In this document: one piece after another, positions 54,614 to 62,302 of the stretch
How the letters are laid out: the number at the start of each line of letters is the position of its first letter
Numbering within the stretch: the stretch's first letter is position 1
From: Blattabacterium sp. (Cryptocercus kyebangensis)
Lineage (GTDB): Bacteria > Bacteroidota > Bacteroidia > Flavobacteriales > Blattabacteriaceae
Direction: 5' to 3'
DNA: 64,000 bases
Assembly (NCBI RefSeq): GCF_003226855.1
Contig: NZ_CP029820.1
Span: 1-64,000 of the forward strand
Notes under the pieces: model-generated
Database searches by the model: none
What the model saw: only the letters and a program-made list of their open reading frames with translations
Told to the model about the DNA's origin: nothing
Translations under genes and position numbers: made by a program

Positions 54614-55207
54614 ATAAAACGTATATTTTTTATCATAATTTTATTCTTGGTTTTTTGTTATTTTGGGATAAGTTTCTTTTCCATAAGAAAAAACTATGAT
54701 AATATTGATGAAATTCCATATAATAAATTTGGGGTTGTTTTAGGGACTTCTAAATATTTACATGGAGGAGGTATAAATGCCTATTTTAAATATAGAATAG
54801 ATGCCGCTTATTTTCTTTTTTTTCATAAAAAGATCCGTTATATTATCGTTAGTGGAGATAATAGAGAAAAAAATTATAATGAACCAAAAATGATGAAAAA
54901 AGAGTTAATGAAAAAAGGGATTCCAGATTATTTTATATATGAAGATTTTTTTGGAATTAGTACTATACATTCTGTATTAAGGGTTTATAAAATTTTTAAT
55001 CAAAAAAAGTTTACCATTATTTCTCAAAAATTTCATAATGAAAGAGCTATTTTTATTGGAAATTGTTTAGGATTAGATGTCATAGGTTTTAACGCAAAAA
55101 ATCTAACTTTTGATTTTAAAATACAGATTAGGGAAATTTTCGCTAGGATTAAAGCTATATGGGATATTTTTTTTTGTTGTTTAAAACAAATAAATCAAGA
55201 TAAATAG
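54614..55207 (+). CDS. SanA/YdcF-like DUF218 membrane protein with apparent ATA start
   Basis: The soluble part matches the SanA/DUF218 family: GVVLGTSKYLHGGGINAYFKYR, IIVSGDNREKNYNEPKMMKK, and TIISQKFHNERAIFIGNCLGLD. Such proteins have an N-terminal membrane anchor and are linked to envelope integrity, mechanism unknown. The first standard in-frame start, TTG 54647, lies in the middle of the anchor. The frame is open upstream, and reading from ATA 54614 as Met gives MKRIFFIIILFLVFCYFGIS, a natural basic-plus-hydrophobic anchor. Stop codon TAA at 54605-54607 sets the limit. The end overlaps menD by 13 bases. The start is inference; from TTG it would be 186 residues. Confidence 0.75.
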   Translation: MKRIFFIIILFLVFCYFGISFFSIRKNYDNIDEIPYNKFGVVLGTSKYLHGGGINAYFKYRIDAAYFLFFHKKIRYIIVSGDNREKNYNEPKMMKKELMKKGIPDYFIYEDFFGISTIHSVLRVYKIFNQKKFTIISQKFHNERAIFIGNCLGLDVIGFNAKNLTFDFKIQIREIFARIKAIWDIFFCCLKQINQDK

Positions 55208-56877
55208 GATAAATATTGTTTTAATATTTCTGCATTATTAGATTTTTGAGTATTTATTTCTAAAAGAAAAGGTCTATCCGATTTATTCCAAAAATAATAC
55301 AAACTTTTTTTTAAAGAAAATTTATCGGATACTATTTCATATTTCCAATTATGCATTTCACAAATTTTTTTTGCAGTAAAAAAATGTTTTGTTTCAAAAA
55401 AATTGAAAATATTTTTAGAAATTTTTTTTTCTGAAAGGAATCTAAAAATATTACCTCCTCCATTGTTCATAAGTATAATACGGAAATTGTTCGGTGTATA
55501 ATTATTCCATAAAGCATTACTATCATAAAAAAAACTTATATCTCCAATAATTAGAGTAACTATTTTTTTACTTTTTACAGCATAACCTATAGCAGTAGAA
55601 ACACAACCATCTATTCCTGAAGTCCCTCTATTACAATAAGACTTTACAGAATATTTTTTTTTATCAAAAAGTTGATAATACCGTATTATAGTACTGTTTC
55701 CTAATTGTAAAATAGAATAGTTAGGAATGGATTTAAATATCCAAAATAAAACTTTAAGATCTGAAAAACTTTTTTCTTTTTTTAAAAAAAAGTTATTTTT
55801 TTTTCTCCTTTCTTTTCTCAACCTTTCCCATTTACATCTATAATCGGAAGATTGTAAAATATTTTCATGAAATATTTTGAAAAAAAATTCTGGATTTATT
55901 GACCAAAAAGTAGTTAAATTGTAATAGGTATCTGGATAATTTTTTATATTTTCCCCTATATGCCAATGATATAAAGGTGGATATTTTCTCAAAAAAAATT
56001 TTATCTTTTTGGATATAATATTTACACCAATGGTTAATAAAATATTTGGTTTTAAATTAATCCATTCTTTATTTTTTATACTAAAAAGAAGTTGATCTAT
56101 ACATGAAAAAAATAATTTTCCGTACAAATGAGATGTACTTTCGGTAAAAATGACTATAGAAGGATCCATACTTAATTCTTTTAAAATTTTTTTCAATTTT
56201 TTTTCTGGATTATATAATCCTAATAAAATCATTTTTTTTTTGGATTTTTTCCATATAAATTTTTCTTTTTTATAATATTTAGGTTTTTCAATATAATTTT
56301 TTACAGGTAAGGTTTTTATGATTTTAGGTTTTACTTGTAAAAAATCTGTAGTCTCATAAAGAGGTTCTGAAAAAGGAATATTAATATGTATAGGTCTTTT
56401 TTTTAAAATACATTTATTAATTGATTCATTGATCAATCTATCATTATACCATAATCCCAATTTAGATTCTTCTTCTGTTAATTGAATAGAGGATTCTACA
56501 TGATTTTGAAAAATATTTTCTTGATAAATAGATTGTCCTTCAAGAATATCTATAATTTTTTTGGGTCTATCTGCAGTAATAAAAATAAGTGGAATATTTT
56601 GATAAAAGGCTTCTGTAACTGCAGGATAGTAATTTACTACGGAAGAACCAGAAGTACAACTAAGAACTACAGGCTTTTTTATTTTTTGCGCTATCCCTAA
56701 AGCAAAAAATCCAGCACAACGTTCGTCTACAATACTATAAGTCTTGAAGGAATCATGCTGTGTAAAATGGATTATTATTGGAGCATTCCTAGAACCTGGA
56801 GATATTATCATATGAAATATTGATTTTGATATCAATATTTCACCTAAACTTTGTACTATTTTTTTATTCGAATACAT
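55195..56877 (-). CDS. menD: Menaquinone synthesis enzyme MenD (SEPHCHC synthase)
   Basis: ThDP-dependent enzyme joining isochorismate and 2-oxoglutarate in menaquinone synthesis. Conserved segments: IISPGSRNAPIIIHF (residues about 24-38), DERCAGFFALGIAQ with the ThDP Glu near 52, SCTSGSSVVNYYPAVTEA, RPHINIPFSEPLYE-like block, and the ThDP motif GDISFFYDSNALWN near 440-453 with the following NGGGNIF. 560 residues, full length. Last gene of speA-speB-cmk-fabG-menD; other men genes are not in the window. Confidence 0.93.
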   Translation of the reverse strand: MYSNKKIVQSLGEILISKSIFHMIISPGSRNAPIIIHFTQHDSFKTYSIVDERCAGFFALGIAQKIKKPVVLSCTSGSSVVNYYPAVTEAFYQNIPLIFITADRPKKIIDILEGQSIYQENIFQNHVESSIQLTEEESKLGLWYNDRLINESINKCILKKRPIHINIPFSEPLYETTDFLQVKPKIIKTLPVKNYIEKPKYYKKEKFIWKKSKKKMILLGLYNPEKKLKKILKELSMDPSIVIFTESTSHLYGKLFFSCIDQLLFSIKNKEWINLKPNILLTIGVNIISKKIKFFLRKYPPLYHWHIGENIKNYPDTYYNLTTFWSINPEFFFKIFHENILQSSDYRCKWERLRKERRKKNNFFLKKEKSFSDLKVLFWIFKSIPNYSILQLGNSTIIRYYQLFDKKKYSVKSYCNRGTSGIDGCVSTAIGYAVKSKKIVTLIIGDISFFYDSNALWNNYTPNNFRIILMNNGGGNIFRFLSEKKISKNIFNFFETKHFFTAKKICEMHNWKYEIVSDKFSLKKSLYYFWNKSDRPFLLEINTQKSNNAEILKQYLSYLS

Positions 56878-56888
56878 TTTAAAAAAAA

Positions 56889-57623
56889 TTAAATCATTCC
56901 TCCATTAACATTAAATACAGATCCAGTAATATAATTAGATAAATCAGAAGCTAGAAATAAACTGCAGTTAGCTACATCTTGAGGGCTCCCAGGTCTGTTT
57001 AATGGAATTTTATTAATCCAATTTTCCTTTATTTTTGATTGAATATGCGAATTCATTTTCGTAGAAATATAGCCAGGAGCTATAACATTACAACGAATAT
57101 TCTTTTTCCCTAGTTCTTTAGCTATTGATTTAGTAAATCCTATAATTCCTGCTTTAGATGCTGAATAATTAGATTGTCCAGAATTTCCGGTTATTCCTAT
57201 AACAGAGCTCATATTAATGATACTTCCATTTTTTTGTTTTATCATAGGAAATATCACATATTTAGTTATATTGAAAATAGAATAAATATTAGTTCTAATA
57301 ACTTGATCCCAATCTTTTTCCGACATTCTAAATAAGAAATTATCTTTTATAATTCCTGCATTGTTCACTAATATATCTATACATCCAAATTTTTCTACAA
57401 CTTTTTTAACCAAATTTTTTGAAGAATTTAAATTTTTTAGATCAATTTCGTATGAAATAACAGAATCTCCCAATTCATAGGATAATTTTTGGGCATTTTT
57501 TTTTGAAGAAAAAAAGGTAAAAATAACCTTTGCCCCATTTTTTACAAATGTTTTTACAATAGATTTTCCAATATCTCCTGAACCACCTGTAACTATTGCT
57601 ATTTTTCCATTTAAAAGTTTCAT
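56889..57623 (-). CDS. fabG: 3-oxoacyl-[acyl-carrier-protein] reductase FabG
   Basis: NADPH-dependent short-chain dehydrogenase for fatty acid elongation. Cofactor motif TGGSGDIGKSI near residue 12, NNAG at 87-90, catalytic Ser140, Tyr153 and Lys157 (NMSSVIG; YSASKAG), and the C-terminal GSVFNVNGGMI. 244 residues, normal. It overlaps the end of cmk by 4 bases. With FabZ fused to LpxC at 36 kb it shows the type II fatty-acid cycle is kept. Confidence 0.93.
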   Translation of the reverse strand: MKLLNGKIAIVTGGSGDIGKSIVKTFVKNGAKVIFTFFSSKKNAQKLSYELGDSVISYEIDLKNLNSSKNLVKKVVEKFGCIDILVNNAGIIKDNFLFRMSEKDWDQVIRTNIYSIFNITKYVIFPMIKQKNGSIINMSSVIGITGNSGQSNYSASKAGIIGFTKSIAKELGKKNIRCNVIAPGYISTKMNSHIQSKIKENWINKIPLNRPGSPQDVANCSLFLASDLSNYITGSVFNVNGGMI

Positions 57624-58333
57624 ATATAGTTTTTATTTTTTTTACAAAATCTAATATTTTCTATTAATTGAAGAACGATGTTTAATTGTTTTTCAGGACT
57701 AATAAATGTATTATCTATTTCTATAGAATCTGTTGATTTTTTAAGTGGAGAAATTTTTCGATATAAATCCATCATATCTCTATAAAAAATATTTTTTTTT
57801 ACTTCTTCATAAGAAATTTTTTTTCCTTTTTTTTTAAGATATTCAAATCTTCTATGAGAACGAACATCTATAGATCCCTTCATAAAAATTTTCAATTCCG
57901 ATTTAGGAAAAATATTAGATCCTATATCTCTCCCATCCATAACAATTCCTTTTTTATTTCCAAAATTTCTTTGTATGACTGTTAATTTTTCTCGAATTTC
58001 TGGAATTCTAGCTATTAAACTAACTTTATTGGTTACTTTGATTGACCGTATTTCAGATTGAACATTTTCTTTATTTAGAAGGATCTCTGTTTTATTTAAT
58101 TTATTATTCCATTGAAATTGAAAATTTATATTGTTCAAAAAAGGAAGAAAATTTTTGATATTCCATAAATCACTATGGAAAATTTTTTTTCTAATAGCTA
58201 ATAATGTTATACTTCTATACATTGCTCCGGTATCTATATAGGTATATTTTAATTTATTAGAAAGATCTTTAGCTAAAGTACTTTTTCCAGAAGCTGAGTA
58301 TCCATCTATAGCTATAATAATTTTTCGATTCAT
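57620..58333 (-). CDS. cmk: Cytidylate kinase
   Basis: Phosphorylates CMP and dCMP. P-loop IAIDGYSASGKSTLAKDL (Bacteroidota variant of the GPxGSGKST loop), YIDTGAMYRSITL, and GRDIGSNIFPKSELKIFM; the lid region follows with RFEYLKKKGKKISYEEV. 237 residues, full length. It overlaps speB by 4 bases at its start and fabG by 4 at its end, indicating coupled translation. Confidence 0.94.
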   Translation of the reverse strand: MNRKIIIAIDGYSASGKSTLAKDLSNKLKYTYIDTGAMYRSITLLAIRKKIFHSDLWNIKNFLPFLNNINFQFQWNNKLNKTEILLNKENVQSEIRSIKVTNKVSLIARIPEIREKLTVIQRNFGNKKGIVMDGRDIGSNIFPKSELKIFMKGSIDVRSHRRFEYLKKKGKKISYEEVKKNIFYRDMMDLYRKISPLKKSTDSIEIDNTFISPEKQLNIVLQLIENIRFCKKNKNYI

Positions 58334-59199
58334 GATGGAGAAGAAATTAATTCGTATTTATATGATAATAATTTATAGTAGAGTTTAACGGATAAAAAAT
58401 CTGTAGAAAAATCTTTTTCATTTGGTAAAAGTTCAACAATATCAAACCCTATAATTTGTTTACTTTCAAAAACCATTTTCAAAAATTTTAAAGTTTCGTA
58501 CCAAAAAAAACCTCCTGGTTCTGGAGTCCCTGTAGAAGGAGCTATACTTGGATCAAAAACATCAACATCTATACTTATAAATACATTCTTAGATAATCTT
58601 TGAATCGCTTTTTTCATCCATAAATCATTTTTATATATTTCATGAAAATAAAAAACATTATCATTTTGGATATAACTTTTTTCTAGTATATCCATACTTC
58701 TAATTCCTATTTGTATAATCGGATATTTTTTTGAGGCTTCATACATAGAACAAGCGTGGTTATAAGGATCTCCATTGTATATAGGACGTAAATCTGTATG
58801 TGCATCCATATGAAGAATACTCATATCAGGATATTTTTCTCCAAATGCTCGAATGCTTCCTATCGATATGGAATGTACTCCTCCGATAAGAGTTACAAAT
58901 TTTTTTTTTAAAAGATATTTTTTGGTAATATAGTATACTTTTTCTATCATTTTTTTGGAAGAAAATGAATAATTACTTATAGGATAAGAAATAAATATAC
59001 CTCTTTTGTAGACCTCAGAATTAGTTTCTATATCATATAATTCCATATGTTCTGATGCAGATAAAAATGCTTTAGGACCTTTTTTAGATCCTTTTTTCCA
59101 TGTCCCTGTATAATCATATGGAACAGGAATAAGGACAATTTTTGCTTTTTCAAGAGTAGCATATTTTTTAGGAATTCCAGCAAAAGTTTTTCTTTTCAT
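58330..59199 (-). CDS. speB: Agmatinase / arginase-family ureohydrolase
   Basis: Binuclear manganese hydrolase. Metal ligands are all visible: GGVHSISIG, the HMDAHTDLRPIYNGD block (near 130), NHACSMYEAS, and ISIDVDVFDPSIAPSTGTPEPGG. 289 residues. Its position 16 bases after the arginine decarboxylase gene points to agmatine as substrate, giving putrescine and urea; an arginase role cannot be excluded from sequence alone. In Blattabacterium-like symbionts the urea would be food for urease. Confidence 0.9.
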   Translation of the reverse strand: MKRKTFAGIPKKYATLEKAKIVLIPVPYDYTGTWKKGSKKGPKAFLSASEHMELYDIETNSEVYKRGIFISYPISNYSFSSKKMIEKVYYITKKYLLKKKFVTLIGGVHSISIGSIRAFGEKYPDMSILHMDAHTDLRPIYNGDPYNHACSMYEASKKYPIIQIGIRSMDILEKSYIQNDNVFYFHEIYKNDLWMKKAIQRLSKNVFISIDVDVFDPSIAPSTGTPEPGGFFWYETLKFLKMVFESKQIIGFDIVELLPNEKDFSTDFLSVKLYYKLLSYKYELISSPS

Positions 59200-59215
59200 A
59201 AAAAAAATATTATTT

Positions 59216-60607
59216 TCAATAACCTAATATTTTTAATATTTCTTCAGGACTTTGTGAATAGCGAAATATTTTATATACTAAGTTTTTTTTTTCATTATAA
59301 TTGATTAAAATATGAATTGGTTGTGGAATTAGACAATGATGGACTCCCCCATATCCACTTATTGTATCTTGATATGCTCCCGTATTAAAAAATCCAATAT
59401 AAAGCGGAATTTTTTCACGAAAACAGGGAAGATATATGGCATTCATATGTTGTTCTGAATTATAATAATCATCACTATCACAGGTTAACCCCCCTAAAAA
59501 TACTCTTTCATAAGAATCATTCCAACGGTTAATTGCCATCATGATAAATCGACGACTTATAGCCCAAGTATCCGGAAGTGTAGTCATAAAAGAGCTATCT
59601 ATCATATTCCATTTTTCCCTATCATTTTGTCTTTTTTGATTAAGTATTTTATAGATAATTCCCCCACTTTCTCCTACTGTATAGGCTCCAAATTCAGTAT
59701 ATATATGTGGTTCTGAAATATTCTCATCTTGACAAAATTTTTTTATTTGATAAACAATTTCATTGATCATGTATTCATAATCGTATTTAAATGACATAGA
59801 TGTTTTAATAGGAAAACCTCCTCCTATATTTAGGATATCTAATTCAGGTGCAATTTTTTTTAATCTAGCGTAAATATGTAAACATTTAAAAAGTTCATTC
59901 CAGTAATAAGCGGTATCTTTTATTCCTGTATTGATGAAAAAATGCAACATTTTTAGTTCTACTTTTGAATTATTTTTTATTTTATTCAAGTAAAAAATAA
60001 GAATATCTTTATATCCTATTCCTAATCGAGAAGTATAAAATTCAAATTTTGGTTCTTCTTCAGAGGCTATTCGTATACCTAACTTAAATGGATAATGAAT
60101 AAAAAAGCTCAGTTTTTCCAATTCATCGGAATTATCTAATATTGGAATAGTGTTATAGAAACCATTGTTTATTAATTCTGATATATTTTCTATATAATTA
60201 TGAGTTTTGAATCCATTACAAATAACTTCAATGTTTTTATTTGTTTTTCCTTTTTGATAAAGATTCTTAATGATTTCTATATCATAAGCATATGAAGTTT
60301 CAATGCTAATATTATTTTTTAATACTTCTTCCAATATGAAAGAAAAATGAGAACTTTTTGTACAATAACAATAGGTATATTTGTTGTTATATCGATTAGA
60401 ATGAATTGCTTTTTCAAACCATTTTTTTGCTTTTTGTATGTTATGAGAAATTTTTGGTAAATAGGTAAATTTTAATGGAGTTCCATATTTTTGAATTAGA
60501 TCTATTAATGGAATTCCATGAAATTCTAAAAAATTATTTTTAATAGCAAATTCCTCTGTAGGAAAATCAAAAGTTTGATCTATAAGATCGGAATATCTAA
60601 TTTTCAT
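59216..60607 (-). CDS. speA: Biosynthetic arginine decarboxylase (flavobacterial type)
   Basis: PLP fold III decarboxylase converting arginine to agmatine. The PLP lysine lies in CYCTKSSHFSF near residue 84; the glycine-rich phosphate loop is LNIGGGFPIK near 263-272; and the C-terminal GGLTCDSDDYYNSE carries the active-site cysteine. The 463-residue length fits the shorter flavobacterial form and not the roughly 630-660-residue E. coli SpeA. It starts the speA-speB-cmk-fabG-menD group, 41 bases downstream of prfB. Confidence 0.92.
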   Translation of the reverse strand: MKIRYSDLIDQTFDFPTEEFAIKNNFLEFHGIPLIDLIQKYGTPLKFTYLPKISHNIQKAKKWFEKAIHSNRYNNKYTYCYCTKSSHFSFILEEVLKNNISIETSYAYDIEIIKNLYQKGKTNKNIEVICNGFKTHNYIENISELINNGFYNTIPILDNSDELEKLSFFIHYPFKLGIRIASEEEPKFEFYTSRLGIGYKDILIFYLNKIKNNSKVELKMLHFFINTGIKDTAYYWNELFKCLHIYARLKKIAPELDILNIGGGFPIKTSMSFKYDYEYMINEIVYQIKKFCQDENISEPHIYTEFGAYTVGESGGIIYKILNQKRQNDREKWNMIDSSFMTTLPDTWAISRRFIMMAINRWNDSYERVFLGGLTCDSDDYYNSEQHMNAIYLPCFREKIPLYIGFFNTGAYQDTISGYGGVHHCLIPQPIHILINYNEKKNLVYKIFRYSQSPEEILKILGY

Positions 60608-60648
60608 TGAATAAAATTAAGAGAGTAGAAAAATTTTTAATTTATTTT

Positions 60649-61740
60649 CTATTTTTCTATTTTTTTGTTATATACCATAAATTTTTTAAGAAAAATATCT
60701 ATTTCTCCATCCATTACGGAATGAATATTTGTAGTTTCATAACCCGTTCGTAAATCTTTTACTAATTTATAAGGATGCATGATATAATTTCGTATTTGAG
60801 ATCCCCATTCTATTTTTTTTTTTTCAGATTCTATTTTATTTTTTTTCTCATTTTTTTTTTGAATCTCTATTTCAAATAATCTAGATTTAAGAAGATGTAA
60901 AGCTCTTTGTCTATTTTGTATTTGTGAACGAGATTCTGTATTTTCAATAGTAATTCCAGTTGGAATATGACGTAATCTAACTCCTGTTTCTACTTTATTG
61001 ACATTTTGTCCTCCTGATCCAGAAGATCGAAAAGTACTCCAATGAATATCAGATATTTTTATATCAATTTTGATATTTTTATCTACTGAAGGATATACAT
61101 AAACAGAAGAAAAAGAAGTATGACGTTTTGAATTATTATCAAATGGAGATATACGGATTAATCTGTGTACACCATTTTCTCCTTTTAAATATCCAAAAGC
61201 ATATATCCCTTTGAATTCTAAAATAATGGATTTTATACCCGTAATATCTCCAGGAATGAGATGAATATTTTTAACAAAGTATTTCTTTTTTTCCCCCCAC
61301 ATTATATACATTCTCATTAACATTGAACTCCAATCACAGCTTTCAGTTCCTCCTGCTCCAGAAGAAATTTGTAATATAGCATTAAAACTGTCTTCTTCTT
61401 CCGAAAGAAAGTTTTTTAATTCTAAATCTGATAGTAATTTTTTGGTTTTATGTAATTGAATTTGAAGTTCTTTTTCAAGATTTTCTTCTTTAGAGAGAGA
61501 AAAAATAATTTCTAATTCTTCTAGAGAATTTTTTAATTCAACAAAATCTTTTATGCATGTTTTCATAGCATGCAAACGTTTTATAAAATTTTTGGATTCT
61601 TTATAATTATTCCAAAAATTAGGTTTTAAAATTTTTTTTTGTTCTTTATCAAGATATTCATTTATTTTATCGAGGTTAAGAACCTTATGAATCCTATTAA
61701 TTCTTTCTGAAATGGATTGTATTTCTTCCTTTGTGATCAT
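60649..61740 (-). CDS. prfB: Peptide chain release factor 2, without the programmed frameshift
   Basis: Reads UGA and UAA stop codons. The stop-recognition tripeptide SPF lies in IRISPFDNNS, and the catalytic GGQ is at residues 243-245 in SGSGGQNVNKVETGV. 363 residues, normal. In most bacteria the N-terminal region carries an internal TGA and a +1 frameshift (CTT TGA C); here the region near codon 22 reads CTT AAC CTC GAT in one continuous frame, so autoregulation by frameshift is absent. Upstream is a 173-base gap to clpB, with one -7-like CAAAAATA at 61799. Confidence 0.95.
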   Translation of the reverse strand: MITKEEIQSISERINRIHKVLNLDKINEYLDKEQKKILKPNFWNNYKESKNFIKRLHAMKTCIKDFVELKNSLEELEIIFSLSKEENLEKELQIQLHKTKKLLSDLELKNFLSEEEDSFNAILQISSGAGGTESCDWSSMLMRMYIMWGEKKKYFVKNIHLIPGDITGIKSIILEFKGIYAFGYLKGENGVHRLIRISPFDNNSKRHTSFSSVYVYPSVDKNIKIDIKISDIHWSTFRSSGSGGQNVNKVETGVRLRHIPTGITIENTESRSQIQNRQRALHLLKSRLFEIEIQKKNEKKNKIESEKKKIEWGSQIRNYIMHPYKLVKDLRTGYETTNIHSVMDGEIDIFLKKFMVYNKKIEK

Positions 61741-61913
61741 GATACGAAAATAAATTAATTTAAGGTATAGAATCCAAAAATTATGTAAAAAGTAAATACA
61801 AAAATATTTCTATAAAAATTGAAAAATAAAATAAATAACAATATATATTATCTTAGAATTTTTCAATTGTAATTGTATTAAAATTTTGAAATAAAAAATT
61901 AATTTCTATAATT

Positions 61914-62302
61914 ATGAACTTCAATAAATTTACTATAAAATCTCAAGAAATAATACAAAATTCGCAACATATTGCTTTAAAAAAGAATCAACCTACTATT
62001 GAAAATGCACATATTCTAAAAAAATTGAATATAAATCATCAATCAATAATGATAAAGTTAGATAGTATTATATCTTCTTATCCTAAAATAAAATATTGAT
62101 TTGGATTCCTATTACTAAAAATTTAAGTAGTAATGTTATACAAATGTTTAAAATAGAAGAATCCTATGCAAAGATTTTGATAAATAAATTTATTTATAGA
62201 GAACATATTTTATATGAAATTTTTACAAAATCGTATATAATTTCTCAATTATTCATAAATAAAGGATTTACATAAAAAAATATTCAAAAAATTATTGAAG
62301 AT
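61914..62302 (+). pseudogene. clpB: Broken N-terminal domain of clpB
   Basis: The N-domain of ClpB begins normally (MNFNKFTIKSQEIIQNSQHI), but about 15 residues present in relatives are missing after ENAHIL. The frame then ends in TGA at 62097-62099. The homologous sequence resumes in another frame at about 62090 (IPITKNLSSNVIQMF, then a YREHILYEIF segment like SIEHLILAIF), and that frame is cut by TAA at 62273-62275. Downstream of this stop the same frame runs through the ATG at 62303 into the intact core. So this is a remnant with an internal deletion, a frameshift and a nonsense codon. The first ORF of 61 codons may still be translated. Confidence 0.85.
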
